From positions 1 through 31,488 of the forward strand of contig CAZQNT010000010.1 in the NCBI GenBank assembly GCA_964595075.1: 31,488 nucleotides of DNA, in the 5' to 3' direction. A program made the position numbers and the translations under genes. Below the pieces are notes generated by a model. The model was not told the DNA's origin. It was given only the letters and a program-made list of their open reading frames with translations, and searched no databases. The DNA comes from JAHJFW01 sp964595075. Its GTDB lineage: Bacteria > Patescibacteriota > Patescibacteriia > 2-12-FULL-60-25. Of this stretch, positions 1-8,296 are shown one piece after another (the stretch's first letter is position 1; each line of letters opens with the position of its first letter).

Positions 1-23
1 CATAAAAGCCGAGTGCAACCTCT

Positions 24-50
24 CCGACTGCCATGCCGGCGGCAGATCGG
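24..50 (+). promoter_or_regulatory. Hairpin in the rpsB leader
   Basis: CCGA-CTGCC at 24-32 pairs with GGCAG-A-TCGG at 41-50, leaving an 8-nt loop and one bulged A. It lies 40 nt before the rpsB start, flanked by GTGCAAC and GCGCAAC. Ribosomal protein operons are often autoregulated through such leaders. The role here is inference, and the left window edge cuts off any promoter. Confidence 0.3.
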
Positions 51-89
51 GGCGCAACGGCGCGGAAGAGAGGATAAAAAGGTACATCT

Positions 90-842
90 ATGAACAAGAT
101 TCCTACACTGTCAGAGCTGCTCCAAGCTGGCGCCCATTTCGGGCACCAGACCTCAAAGTGGCATCCGAAGATGAAGAAGTTCATTTTCGGCGACCGCCAA
201 GGCATTCATATAATCAACCTCGAAGAGACGCAAAAGGCGCTCGAATCCGCGCTCGCGTTCGTCAAGCAGACGGCGGCTCGCGGAGGAATCGTGCTGTTCG
301 TTGGCACGAAAAAGCAGGCGGCTCCGCTCGTGGCGCGCTCGGCCGAAGAAGCGGGAATGCCGTACGTCAATCGTCGCTGGCTCGGCGGAACGCTCACGAA
401 CTTCGCGGTCATCAACCAAGTCATCCGAAAATTCAAGGATTTGAAGCGCAAGCAGGAAAAAGTCGAACTTGGAAAATACACGAAGTACGAACGCATGAAG
501 TTCGACGAACAGATCAAGAATCTGGAATTGAACGTCGGCGGCATCAAAGAGCTCGGCCGCATTCCGGAAGCCATATTCATTCTGGATATCCGCAAGGACA
601 AGACAGCGCTTTCCGAAGCCAAGCGACGCGGAGTGAAAACGGTTGCCATCGTTGACACCAACGTAAATCCTATCGGCATCGATTATCCTATTCCATGCAA
701 CGATGATGCCGTAAAAGCGATCGATCTCATGGTGCAAGCTGTTGCAGGCGCCTGCAAAGCCGGACGCGAGGAATGGGAGTCGGCTCGAGCTCGCTTGGGC
801 GCCACGCTTTCTCCGGAAGAAAAAAATTCAACACAATTATAA
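90..842 (+). CDS. rpsB: 30S ribosomal protein S2
   Basis: This 250-aa protein is full length for the S2 family and begins with the usual LLQAGAHFGHQTSKWHPKM segment at residues 10-28. The conserved GGTLTNF region and the late IPCNDDAVKAID segment (nucleotide-fold-like domain) are present. S2 joins the small subunit late and helps hold S1-type factors at the mRNA exit region. AAAGG at 78-82 sits 7 nt before the ATG and is a plausible Shine-Dalgarno site. It is followed by tsf in the usual bacterial rpsB-tsf order, with a composite hairpin between the two genes. Confidence 0.97.
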   Translation: MNKIPTLSELLQAGAHFGHQTSKWHPKMKKFIFGDRQGIHIINLEETQKALESALAFVKQTAARGGIVLFVGTKKQAAPLVARSAEEAGMPYVNRRWLGGTLTNFAVINQVIRKFKDLKRKQEKVELGKYTKYERMKFDEQIKNLELNVGGIKELGRIPEAIFILDIRKDKTALSEAKRRGVKTVAIVDTNVNPIGIDYPIPCNDDAVKAIDLMVQAVAGACKAGREEWESARARLGATLSPEEKNSTQL

Positions 843-865
843 ATAAAATCCGTTCTTTAATTCAT

Positions 866-961
866 GGATTTCACATAATAAAACATGACTTATCTCGCTG
901 CGGAACTCGCTTCGCTCAAACAGTCCTCGCTACGGTAAGTCCTGTTTTATTATGTGAATCC
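866..961 (+). repeat. Composite hairpin element, copy 1 (rpsB-tsf)
   Basis: The left arm (866-894) and right arm (934-961) are complementary over about 28 bp with a few mismatches, wobbles or bulges. Between them is a core whose positions 899-928 are identical in all three copies; its central part is AACTCGCTTCGCTCAAACAG. Within the core GGAACT (902-907) can pair with AGTCC (922-926) with one bulged A, so the whole element can fold as one long stem. It begins 23 nt after the rpsB stop and ends 12 nt before the tsf start. Confidence 0.9.
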
Positions 962-973
962 TATTTCTAAATT

Positions 974-1561
974 ATGATAGACGCAAAACAGGTTATGGCG
1001 CTTCGGCAACAGACCGGCGCCGGAATAGTTGACGCCAAGCAAGCTCTCGAGGAAGCGAATGGCGACATGGAGAAGGCGACCGAAATCTTGAAGAAGAAAG
1101 GCGCGTTAAAGGCCGCGAAAAAATCCAGCGAACGCACGACATCGGAAGGAGTAGTCGCTTCATACATCCACCACACGAAAAAGCTCGGCTCATTGATCGA
1201 GGTTCAGTGCGAAACGGATTTCGTCGCTCGCAACGAGGATTTTCAGGCGCTCGCGCAGGATTTGGCTATGCAGGTTGCTGCTATAGATCCGCTATACGTT
1301 TCGCCGGAAACAGTGCCTGCCAACGAGCTTGAAAAGCAGCGCGATATTTTTAAAGCTGAAGTGGCGGAAGAAAACAAGCCGGAAGAAATCAAGTCGAAAA
1401 TAATAGAAGGAAAGATGAATCGGTGGTTTTCGGAAGTTTGTCTTTTGAAGCAGGCGTTTTTCAAGGACGAGGAAAAGACGGTTGAAGATCTCATAAACGG
1501 TAAGATCGCTACTATAGGAGAAAAAATCGTGGTTACGAGGTTTACAAGATACACAATGTGA
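974..1561 (+). CDS. tsf: Elongation factor Ts
   Basis: This 195-aa protein is the guanine nucleotide exchange factor for EF-Tu. It starts with the UBA-like module (KQVMALRQQTGAGIVDAKQA, residues 5-24) and contains the ETDFVARNEDF motif that contacts EF-Tu at about residues 80-90. It is much shorter than the 283-aa E. coli protein. The short form, lacking most of the second half of the core, is usual in reduced genomes. There is no Shine-Dalgarno sequence before the ATG; instead the right arm of the composite hairpin ends 12 nt upstream. A bidirectional terminator follows. Confidence 0.96.
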   Translation: MIDAKQVMALRQQTGAGIVDAKQALEEANGDMEKATEILKKKGALKAAKKSSERTTSEGVVASYIHHTKKLGSLIEVQCETDFVARNEDFQALAQDLAMQVAAIDPLYVSPETVPANELEKQRDIFKAEVAEENKPEEIKSKIIEGKMNRWFSEVCLLKQAFFKDEEKTVEDLINGKIATIGEKIVVTRFTRYTM

Positions 1562-1577
1562 GTTACGCATTACATAC

Positions 1578-1606
1578 AAAAACGCGTTCGAATCGCGCGT
1601 TTTTTT
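1578..1606. terminator. Bidirectional terminator after tsf
   Basis: AAAAACGCG (1578-1586) pairs with CGCGTTTTT (1596-1604) around a 9-nt loop, and T residues continue to 1606. The opposite strand also ends in a T run, so it can end both tsf and the converging transporter gene. Confidence 0.85.
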
Positions 1607-1618
1607 GTGCTCTATTGA

Positions 1619-2455
1619 CTAAAGAGTCAATAGTAATATGCCAATGGCACAGAGCGTGAACGCTACAATTTTGAGAGCCAGATGTTTTTCAGCGAAAACC
1701 GTGCGACCGAGCAGTACTGACATCAATACGGCGGTAGTTCGTTTTACGGAAACGAGGATTGAAGGCAGACCGAACATTAAGCTGAGCGCGTCGAGCGTTG
1801 ATCCAACGCCGATCAATCCTGCCTGCGCAAGACAAATGCGGTTTTTGAATAAGCGGAACGGGTTTTGCTTATTGCGATATTTAGCCATCGCTACGAAAAA
1901 GATAACCAGTATACTTATTATTATTATCTGTTCAATTTCAGGGGAGTTGAAATGGGTAATATCGTATTTATAGATACTCGTCGTAAACACCGCATTCACG
2001 GCCGTGACCAGAACCAACAGAGTGCCGTGTTTTGAAAAGCCGTGATTTATGAATAACAAAATCAGCGCCAGTACGATGAAAACGATGCCCAACATTTGAA
2101 ATGAATCAATGGCATATCCAAGCGCAACGTCCGCGACGAGTAATCCGGGGATTGTTATTGTGCGAATAAAGCCGTAAGTCGAACGGTCGGCTAATTTGAT
2201 CGCGAATATCGAAGCGCTCGCCTGTATTATTTCAAGAACTGCGCGGATCGCGAGAGTTGGTATGCTGGCGAAGTCGAAGTGCTGCGCCGAAAAGCGAATG
2301 ATTCCGGAAACGGAGAACATCAGTAGCATCACGCAAGAGGTCAACACGCCGTATGTGTACGGTGTCTCGATCCGTTTGCGCATCTGCGATTTACCGATGG
2401 TCGTAGACAACTCCTCCAACGATGTACCGATAGTCATTAGTAGGATGCCGAGCAT
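1619..2455 (-). CDS. DMT/EamA-like membrane transporter
   Basis: This 278-aa protein consists of about ten hydrophobic segments arranged as two half repeats, as in the drug/metabolite transporter superfamily. The first helix is LGILLMTIGTSLEELSTTIG and the last is VAFTLCAIGILLLTL. A segment before the last helix (PSILVSVKRTTAVLMSVLLG) resembles the conserved end of EamA domains, where a helix carries a charged residue. The substrate cannot be deduced. The gene stands alone, convergent with tsf. The start is uncertain: a -10-like TGC-TATGCA lies at 2464-2456 right before this ATG, so a start at the next ATG (2437) is possible. Confidence 0.75.
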   Translation of the reverse strand: MLGILLMTIGTSLEELSTTIGKSQMRKRIETPYTYGVLTSCVMLLMFSVSGIIRFSAQHFDFASIPTLAIRAVLEIIQASASIFAIKLADRSTYGFIRTITIPGLLVADVALGYAIDSFQMLGIVFIVLALILLFINHGFSKHGTLLVLVTAVNAVFTTSIYKYDITHFNSPEIEQIIIISILVIFFVAMAKYRNKQNPFRLFKNRICLAQAGLIGVGSTLDALSLMFGLPSILVSVKRTTAVLMSVLLGRTVFAEKHLALKIVAFTLCAIGILLLTL

Positions 2456-2514
2456 GCATAGCAGTGTACTTTACGGATAGCAAAACAAAAATACCCCTTT
2501 TTGTAATTCAAGCG

Positions 2515-2523
2515 TGATATACT
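2515..2523 (+). promoter_or_regulatory. Extended -10 promoter, near-leaderless
   Basis: TGA-TATACT is an extended -10 box ending 10 nt before the ATG at 2534, so the mRNA would start about 4 nt before the start codon. There is no Shine-Dalgarno sequence. An identical TGATATACT precedes the 65-aa gene on the other strand (8472-8464). Confidence 0.6.
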
Positions 2524-2533
2524 CGATTCGGTT

Positions 2534-3490
2534 ATGGGAAGAAACGTAAGAACGCCAATTTTACGCCTCGTCTATTCTTTGGCTTGTTTAACGGTGCTCG
2601 CAGGTATTTCGCCGTCTCCGGCTTTGGCATCGTGCTCTCTCGCGCTTAGATCAACAGACGTTTCATTCGCTCCGACCGCTCCTTTAGTCGATCTGCCGGG
2701 ATTTATTTACGTTACGCTTCTTCCGTCGTGTGAACAGGACGTTGAAGGGTACGTGACCTTTGAGACTGGCGGAGCGCAGATAGCTTCAAAGGTATTTTCA
2801 TACAAAGCGAACGGATTCGGAGAGGAATTGTGGGTCAATTGGACGCCTAAAACTCCCGGACAGACAACGGTGCGCATAACGGTTACTGCCGAAGGATATC
2901 CTTCGGGATCGCTTGATTACTCGATTTCCGTGGATCGCGATACCGATCATGATGGAACAGGAGATTCCAAAGATTCGGATGACGACAACGACGGCGTCCC
3001 GGATTCAACCGATCAATTTCCTTTAGATCCGTCAAAGAGCGCGGATACGGACAAGGACGGAGTTGATGATTCCAAAGATTCGGACGACGACAATGACGGA
3101 TTGTTTGATTATACTGAGAAAGAAAAAGGAACGAATCCGCTCAAACGCGATACTGACGGAGACGGAGTCTTCGACGGCAAGGACGCGTTTCCGACCGATC
3201 CGAAACGAAGTTCGGAAAAAATCCAGCCCGCTTTTCCCGCCGCAACAAAGCCGGAACCTGAAATGATAATCGCGACCACTACGCAAGAGACCTCGACGAC
3301 GGAAGAGGAAATAGTCGTTGAAGCGCCGTCCGTTGCGTTTCCGGCGGCAGAAATTTCCAAATCGAAACAAGAAATATCGGAGGATAAGTCCTCGGCAAGT
3401 CCGATTTCGTATGTTCTCTGGACGATCGCGATAACTAGCGCGTTTTTGTCAGCGGTTTTTTACGCGAAATATCTCAAAGCGCGAGGATGA
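2534..3490 (+). CDS. Secreted TSP type-3 repeat calcium-binding surface protein
   Basis: The 318-aa product has an N-terminal export signal (basic start, hydrophobic residues 10-25, then SPSPALAS). It is either cut near residue 32, or the LASC at 31-34 acts as a lipobox. Residues 35-130 look like a beta-rich domain with cysteines. Residues 134-220 carry aspartate-rich thrombospondin type-3-like repeats (DSDDDNDGVPDSTDQFPLDP and a near copy), which bind calcium in this family. An acidic/Ser-Thr linker follows and a single membrane helix lies at about 293-313, with a basic tail. It is therefore probably displayed on the cell surface and anchored at its C-terminus. The near-identical DNA of the two repeats reflects duplication inside the gene. 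A specific role is not known. Confidence 0.8.
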   Translation: MGRNVRTPILRLVYSLACLTVLAGISPSPALASCSLALRSTDVSFAPTAPLVDLPGFIYVTLLPSCEQDVEGYVTFETGGAQIASKVFSYKANGFGEELWVNWTPKTPGQTTVRITVTAEGYPSGSLDYSISVDRDTDHDGTGDSKDSDDDNDGVPDSTDQFPLDPSKSADTDKDGVDDSKDSDDDNDGLFDYTEKEKGTNPLKRDTDGDGVFDGKDAFPTDPKRSSEKIQPAFPAATKPEPEMIIATTTQETSTTEEEIVVEAPSVAFPAAEISKSKQEISEDKSSASPISYVLWTIAITSAFLSAVFYAKYLKARG

Positions 3491-3496
3491 TATTCA

Positions 3497-3505
3497 TGGT
3501 ATCCT
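3497..3505 (+). promoter_or_regulatory. Possible extended -10 before gap
   Basis: TGG-TATCCT ends 15 nt before the ATG at 3521, which would leave a leader of about 8 nt. No good -35 box and no Shine-Dalgarno sequence are visible. Read-through from the upstream gene is an alternative. Confidence 0.4.
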
Positions 3506-3520
3506 TACGAAAAATAATAT

Positions 3521-4531
3521 ATGCCACGAATTGCAATTAACGGCTTCGGCCGCATAGGGAGGAATACTTTTAAAGCCGGGTTTGGGAATTCCGGCTTTGA
3601 AGTGGTTGCTGTCAACGATCTTACGGATGCGAAAACTCTCGCGCATCTTCTGCATCACGACTCGACATATCATCGTTGGGCCAAGAACGTGAGCCACGAC
3701 GTTAAGAATTTGATAGTGGAAGGAAAAAAGATTCCGGTGTTGGCTGAAAAAGATCCAACGAAACTTCCGTGGAAAGCCATGAAGGTTGACGTTGTGCTGG
3801 AGTGCACCGGCAGATTCACTACGGAAGAAGGCGCGGGGCAACACATTGCCGCAGGGGCAAAACGAGTGATAATTTCGGCGCCGGCTAAAGGAGGAAACGT
3901 TCCGACCCACGTCATTGGAGTAAATGAAAATGATGCAGGTAAAACGGCAAAGATAATCAATAACGCAAGTTGTACGACGAATTGCATCGCGCCGGTTGCG
4001 GCGATAATGCAAAATGAATTCGGCGTGAAGAAAGCGATGATGACGACGATACACTCGTACACGGCGGATCAGGTTTTGCAGGACGGGCCTCATAAAGATT
4101 TGCGCCGAGCAAGGTCTGCGGCGCAAAATATCATCCCGACTACGACAGGCGCGGCTATAGCGACGACCGAGACGCTTCCGGAATTGAAGGGGATTTTTGA
4201 CGGGATTTCCATCCGTGTGCCTACATCGTGCGTATCTCTGGCTGATTTTACTTTTTTACTGAAACGGAAAACAACTAAAGAAGAAGTGAATGCGGCGCTG
4301 AAAAAAGCGGCAAAGCATCCATTGTACAAAGGTATAGTCGAAGTTACGGAGGAAGAGCTCGTATCCAGCGATTTCGTCGGTCATCCGGCTTCGGCAATAG
4401 TGGACCTTCCGTTCACACAAGTCGTTGGAGGCGACATGGTCAAGGTTCTCGCGTGGTATGACAATGAGTGGGGATATTCCTGCCGCCTCGCAGACATGGC
4501 CGTTCGCGTTGGGAAAGCGGCTAAGCAATGA
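3521..4531 (+). CDS. gap: Glyceraldehyde-3-phosphate dehydrogenase
   Basis: This 336-aa type I GAPDH converts glyceraldehyde-3-phosphate, NAD and phosphate to 1,3-bisphosphoglycerate. The N-terminal Rossmann motif INGFGRIGRN is at residues 6-15. The catalytic cysteine is C151 in NNASCTTNCIAP, and its base is H178 in TTIHSYTADQ. The C-terminal WYDNEWGYS motif is intact. The TGA stop overlaps the ATG of the next gene (ATGA), so the two are translationally coupled. pgk and eno follow on the same strand, giving three consecutive lower-glycolysis enzymes. Confidence 0.97.
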   Translation: MPRIAINGFGRIGRNTFKAGFGNSGFEVVAVNDLTDAKTLAHLLHHDSTYHRWAKNVSHDVKNLIVEGKKIPVLAEKDPTKLPWKAMKVDVVLECTGRFTTEEGAGQHIAAGAKRVIISAPAKGGNVPTHVIGVNENDAGKTAKIINNASCTTNCIAPVAAIMQNEFGVKKAMMTTIHSYTADQVLQDGPHKDLRRARSAAQNIIPTTTGAAIATTETLPELKGIFDGISIRVPTSCVSLADFTFLLKRKTTKEEVNAALKKAAKHPLYKGIVEVTEEELVSSDFVGHPASAIVDLPFTQVVGGDMVKVLAWYDNEWGYSCRLADMAVRVGKAAKQ

Positions 4532-5433
4532 ATAAGTGGATTGAACGACATCATGAGCGGGTTTTTGATGCCGCGACCGTAGCGCTTGCCGCGTTTTTTG
4601 TTTTAGTCGCGTATTTCGCTTATAAGGCAGGCGGAGCGTGGATGATTGTTGGAATTTTGAGCGTCGTAGGATTGCTCATTCTCGCGCACTCCGTCTTTCT
4701 TGGACCGAAGCGTTTGACGGTCACGAGGTATCGCGAACGTTTGGTTCATCATCCAGGCGTTTGGGCTCGCATCGTGTTTCTTTCGGATTTTCATACTGGA
4801 GGATTTCGCGGCGCTGATTGGTATGAGCGATTGGCGCATGAAGCGCAATCGCTTGATCCTGATATATTATTTCTATGTGGGGATTTTTGCGTAGACACTC
4901 TCCGCGATCTGGATCATCTGCGCTCGTTCGAGCGCGTTACGGCGCGGCTTGGGCGATATTTCGTGTTGGGCAACCACGATTTTCTGGAAGATCCGGTGGC
5001 TATTCGCGATGCTGTAAGATCGTGGGGGTTCGCGGATCTTACAAACTCCAGTATCACGCTCTCAAAAGAAGGACATATCTTTCAACTTACCGCGTTGGAC
5101 GATCATTTGTTCGGCGCGCCCATAGTCCCACCGTTTCGCGCGTCGGCTGAACTTCCGCACATCACGATCGCGCACGAGCCGGACGGGGTTATGGATATGT
5201 CGCAAAGCGATACGGATGTATATCTTGCAGGTCACACTCATGGAGGGCAAATGCGATTGCCGATTATCGGCGCGTTACTGCCGATTCCGAGCAAGCTAGG
5301 TAGACGCGCGGATTGCGGTAGAAAAATGATCAATGGAATTAGACTCATCGTATCGCGAGGAGCCGGAGAAGCGGATTTTCGCGCGCGGCTTTTTTGTTCC
5401 CCGGAAATCATGGTTGTTGAGATCGGTGTTTGA
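4528..5433 (+). CDS. Membrane-anchored metallophosphoesterase (YaeI-like)
   Basis: The 301-aa protein opens with two membrane segments (about residues 15-33 and 38-56), followed by a calcineurin-like phosphoesterase domain. The metal ligands are visible in order: SDFHTGG (D87, H89), CGDFCVD, GNHDF, and AGHTHGGQMRLP near residue 235. The layout matches the YaeI/YkuE type of membrane-bound phosphodiesterase, which acts on lipid-linked or nucleotide pyrophosphate substrates. The actual substrate cannot be told. It overlaps gap by 4 nt, so it is cotranscribed with a glycolytic gene for no obvious metabolic reason. Confidence 0.85.
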   Translation: MNKWIERHHERVFDAATVALAAFFVLVAYFAYKAGGAWMIVGILSVVGLLILAHSVFLGPKRLTVTRYRERLVHHPGVWARIVFLSDFHTGGFRGADWYERLAHEAQSLDPDILFLCGDFCVDTLRDLDHLRSFERVTARLGRYFVLGNHDFLEDPVAIRDAVRSWGFADLTNSSITLSKEGHIFQLTALDDHLFGAPIVPPFRASAELPHITIAHEPDGVMDMSQSDTDVYLAGHTHGGQMRLPIIGALLPIPSKLGRRADCGRKMINGIRLIVSRGAGEADFRARLFCSPEIMVVEIGV

Positions 5434-5435
5434 TT

Positions 5436-5475
5436 TTTTACACAAATATGGCCTATAGGCCATATTTGTGTAAAA
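5436..5475. repeat. 40-bp perfect palindrome
   Basis: The two halves match exactly with no spacer; the centre GCCTA|TAGGC lies at 5455/5456. It starts 2 nt after the stop of the phosphoesterase gene. In RNA it would form a hairpin of up to 18 bp flanked by T runs (six T before, AAAATTTCT after), so it may end the gap transcript. As DNA it is also a perfectly symmetric protein-binding site or cruciform. Confidence 0.9.
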
Positions 5476-5599
5476 TTTCTTGGCAGATAATTGAATGATA
5501 AATTTCAATCATTGATTAGTTCAATGGTTTGAATCAATATACGGTTTTTGGTCTTTATTGTAACTACTTGGCGAAACCCTCCGTGGGGAATGGCAATCG

Positions 5600-5608
5600 T
5601 GATATCAT
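5600..5608 (+). promoter_or_regulatory. Extended -10 promoter of pgk, leaderless
   Basis: TGA-TATCAT ends 6 nt before the pgk ATG at 5615, placing the expected transcription start at the start codon itself. The 180 nt between the phosphoesterase and pgk otherwise hold only the 40-bp palindrome and AT-rich sequence with no ORF. Confidence 0.6.
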
Positions 5609-5614
5609 ATAAAT

Positions 5615-6817
5615 ATGAAGCTTCGGACTTTATCTGCTAAAACTTCGCTTAGGGGGAAGCGAGTTTTGCTTCGTGTTGATTGGAATATCCCGAAAGAAGG
5701 GATCGCTGCGGCAGAGGATCATTTGAAATTGCAACGAAGCGTCGCCACCATAGAAGATCTTGTTTCGCGGGGCGCGATTGTAATAGTTCTTACGCATCTC
5801 GGACGACCAAAGACGCGCGAGATGAAATTTTCCACCGAACAACTTGTCGGAATTGTACGAAAGACCGTTCGCGTTCCGGTTCGTTTCATAGGCGACGACA
5901 TTGAGTCGAAGACCGGGATGGAGCGCGTTTTTGACGTCATTAACTCGTCAGCCCATGGATCCGTGTTGTTGCTGGAGAACGTCCGGTTTTATAAAGGAGA
6001 AGAGACTAACTCTCCAACATTCGCAGCCAAGCTCGCTTCTCTTGGAGATGTGTTTATTAACGACGCTTTTGCCGCTTGTCATCGCTCACACGCCAGCGTG
6101 GTGGGCATCGCTAAACTGATTCCGTCGTATGCGGGACCCGCTCTTGTTGCGGAAGTCGAAGGAGTGTCGCGTCTTTTAAACAAGCCAAAACATCCTTTTA
6201 TAGCCGTGATAGGAGGGGTCAAACTTTCTACGAAAATCGGAGTCATCAAGACATTGCTTTCCATAGCAGATCGCGTTTTGATCGGCGGCGCAATGGCGAC
6301 TCCGTTTTTTAAGGCGCGGCGACTTGAAATAGGAAGATCGTTTGTTGAGAATGAGAGCGTCACGACAGCGAAATCCCTCTTAAAAAATTCCAAATTAGAG
6401 CTTCCTTCCGACGTGCTGGTGGCGCCGGCGCTTAAACCGAAACAGAAAGTGCGATGCGTTCCTATAACACAGGTGAAGAAAACGGATGTAATCGGAGATA
6501 TCGGAACGGCGACCATGATGGATTGGGCTACGGAAATAAAAACCGCGAAAACTATTTTGTGGAACGGACCGGTCGGTGTTGCGGAGATATCTTCTTTTTC
6601 GCACGGCTCCCTGGTACTCGCTCGCGCAATCGCCGCACGAAGCAGGTCGAGCGCATACGGAGTCGTCGGAGGAGGGGATACTACGCCGATAGCCGCGCAG
6701 AGCGGCATGGCAGAGTGGATCGATCATTTGTCGACAGGCGGAGGAGCGATGCTTGATTTTATCGCGAACAAAGGAGATTTACCGGGCCTGCGTCCGCTAA
6801 AGCTTAAAAATAATTAA
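5615..6817 (+). CDS. pgk: Phosphoglycerate kinase
   Basis: This 400-aa protein transfers phosphate from 1,3-bisphosphoglycerate to ADP. It has the N-terminal substrate-binding motif RVLLRVDWNIP (RVDFNVP in most species), HLGRPK at about residue 61, and LLENVRFYKGEE. The C-terminal nucleotide lobe carries WNGPVGVAE and VVGGGDTTP near residues 310-355, ending with STGGGAMLDF. Length is normal for a monofunctional PGK. It is followed after 13 nt by copy 2 of the composite hairpin and then eno. Confidence 0.97.
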   Translation: MKLRTLSAKTSLRGKRVLLRVDWNIPKEGIAAAEDHLKLQRSVATIEDLVSRGAIVIVLTHLGRPKTREMKFSTEQLVGIVRKTVRVPVRFIGDDIESKTGMERVFDVINSSAHGSVLLLENVRFYKGEETNSPTFAAKLASLGDVFINDAFAACHRSHASVVGIAKLIPSYAGPALVAEVEGVSRLLNKPKHPFIAVIGGVKLSTKIGVIKTLLSIADRVLIGGAMATPFFKARRLEIGRSFVENESVTTAKSLLKNSKLELPSDVLVAPALKPKQKVRCVPITQVKKTDVIGDIGTATMMDWATEIKTAKTILWNGPVGVAEISSFSHGSLVLARAIAARSRSSAYGVVGGGDTTPIAAQSGMAEWIDHLSTGGGAMLDFIANKGDLPGLRPLKLKNN

Positions 6818-6830
6818 TAATGACCAAGGC

Positions 6831-6921
6831 GATGACATTATGAAAAATTACTTATCTTGTTGCGGAACTCGCTTCGCTCAAACAGTCCTCACTGCGATAA
6901 GTAATTTTTCATAATGTCATC
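6831..6921 (+). repeat. Composite hairpin element, copy 2 (pgk-eno)
   Basis: The arms 6831-6856 and 6896-6921 are a perfect 26-bp inverted repeat. The enclosed 39-nt core contains the invariant 30 nt (6861-6890) shared with copies 1 and 3. The arm sequence differs from the other copies but is fully self-complementary. The element ends 6 nt before the eno start codon. Confidence 0.92.
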
Positions 6922-6927
6922 CAACAT

Positions 6928-8200
6928 ATGTTTATACGATCAAGAATCAAAACCGTTTACGCGCGAGAAGTCCTAGATTCTCGCGGCAATCCGACTGTTG
7001 CGTGCCGCGTAACGCTCGTTTCGGGAGCTTCGGCGGAAGCCAAGGTTCCGTCCGGCGCGTCCACAGGCAGCCACGAGGCGCTTGAACTGCGCGATGGCGG
7101 AAAACGATATGGAGGAAAGGGCGTGTTGAAAGCCGTGGGTAACGTAAACGGCAAGATCGCGCCGATACTGCGCGGAGTGGATGCGGCGCGACAGGCCGAC
7201 ATTGATCATGTTATGAATGAACTTGACGGAACTCCGAACAAAGCGTCTCTCGGAGCTAATGCGACCCTCGCTGTCTCATTGGCGACCGCTCAAGCGCTCG
7301 CGGTTCATCGGAAGATGCCGCTTTGGAAATCAATCCGTCAGACGTTTCATTTTTCAAAAAAGGCATCGCTTCCTGTTCCGATGATGAACGTTTTGAACGG
7401 CGGCGCGCACGCGAACTGGTCGCTCGACGTGCAGGAGTGCATGATTTTGCCGCGACAACGATTATTTCGCGAACGCGTCCGCGCCGGAGCCGAGACGTTC
7501 CACGCGCTTGCGTCTATTTTGAAGCAACGCGGATTTACGACTACCGTAGGAGATGAGGGGGGATTCGCTCCGAAATTAAAGAATGTCGAGGAAGCGTTCG
7601 ATCTTTTGGTTCTCGCGATCAAAAAAGCCGGCTATAAACCCGGAAAGGAAATCGCTCTTGCGACCGATGTGGCGGCTAGTGAATTTTATGACGCAAAAAA
7701 GAAGGTTTACCGTTTTAAGGCGGAGGGCGGCACGGAGTATTGCCCGGAAAATCTTTTGAGCAGGTACGAAGATTGGCAGGNNNNNNNNNNAATACCCGCT
7801 CACGTCAATCGAAGATCCGTTTTCAGAGGATGACTGGTCGGCGTGGAAAGCGGCGGTTCCAATGCTCAAGAAAAAATCCATTGTCGTAGGCGACGATTTT
7901 TTCGTAACCAACGTGAAGCGTTTGGAGCGAGGGATTCGTGAAAAAGCGGCTACCGCAATTCTTATTAAGCCGAATCAGATAGGGACGCTCACTGAAACTG
8001 TCGACGCCATCAGAATGGCGCAGGATGCCGGATTTGCCGTTATCATATCGCATCGGTCAGGCGAGACGGATGATACGACCATAGCGGATCTCGCTGTCGC
8101 ATGCGGAGCCGAACATATAAAAACAGGATCGCTTTCGCGATCTGAACGGGTAGAGAAATACAATAGGTTGATGGAGATTGAAGCGGAGATGGGGGAGTAA
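6928..8200 (+). CDS. eno: Enolase (interrupted by an assembly gap)
   Basis: Enolase interconverts 2-phosphoglycerate and phosphoenolpyruvate. The N-terminal part (6928-7780) shows AREVLDSRGNPTV, the flexible-loop GASTGSHEALELRD, LNGGAHANWSLDVQECMI and GDEGGFAPKL. After ten N, the gene continues in a different frame from 7793 with YPLTSIEDPFSEDDW, ILIKPNQIGTLTET (catalytic Lys), SHRSGETDD and the terminal HIKTGSLSRSERVEKYNRL. Comparison with other enolases (YED-four residues-YP) suggests that about 3 nt are really missing, so the frame change comes from the arbitrary N count and is not a mutation. It ends the glycolytic run. Confidence 0.93.
7781..7790. other. Assembly gap (10 N) inside eno
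   Basis: The reading frame before the gap (GAT TGG CAG G) and after it (AA TAC CCG) joins correctly if the true gap is a multiple of three, probably 3 nt. Ten N is therefore a placeholder. Confidence 0.9.
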
Positions 8201-8217
8201 GCTTTTATTCAAAAATT

Positions 8218-8296
8218 GTCATTCCACGACTTGATCGAGGAACCTTCCAATTGGGATCTTTAATATGTAGATCCCCCGGTCAAGCCGGAGGATGAC
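8218..8296. repeat. REP-like double hairpin, copy A
   Basis: It runs from GTCATTCC to GGATGAC, with two imperfect hairpins facing each other (CGACTTGATCGAGGAA and CCCCCGGTCAAGCCGGAGG). It is a diverged member of the family seen at 12445, 22215, 25537 and 30137. Its right half lies inside the 3' end of the 65-aa gene. Confidence 0.75.

Noticed and set aside
153..737. Long antisense frame inside rpsB
   Set aside because: It is a codon-bias shadow of rpsB with no start signal and no recognisable protein features. Similar shadows inside gap, eno, pilB and gatB were dropped for the same reason.
2964..3099. Direct DNA repeats as a mobile element
   Set aside because: The repeated GATTCCAAAGATTCGGA stretches are in frame and encode the TSP3-like calcium-binding repeats.
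7791..7861. Real frameshift in enolase
   Set aside because: The frame changes exactly at ten N; both sides align to one intact enolase.
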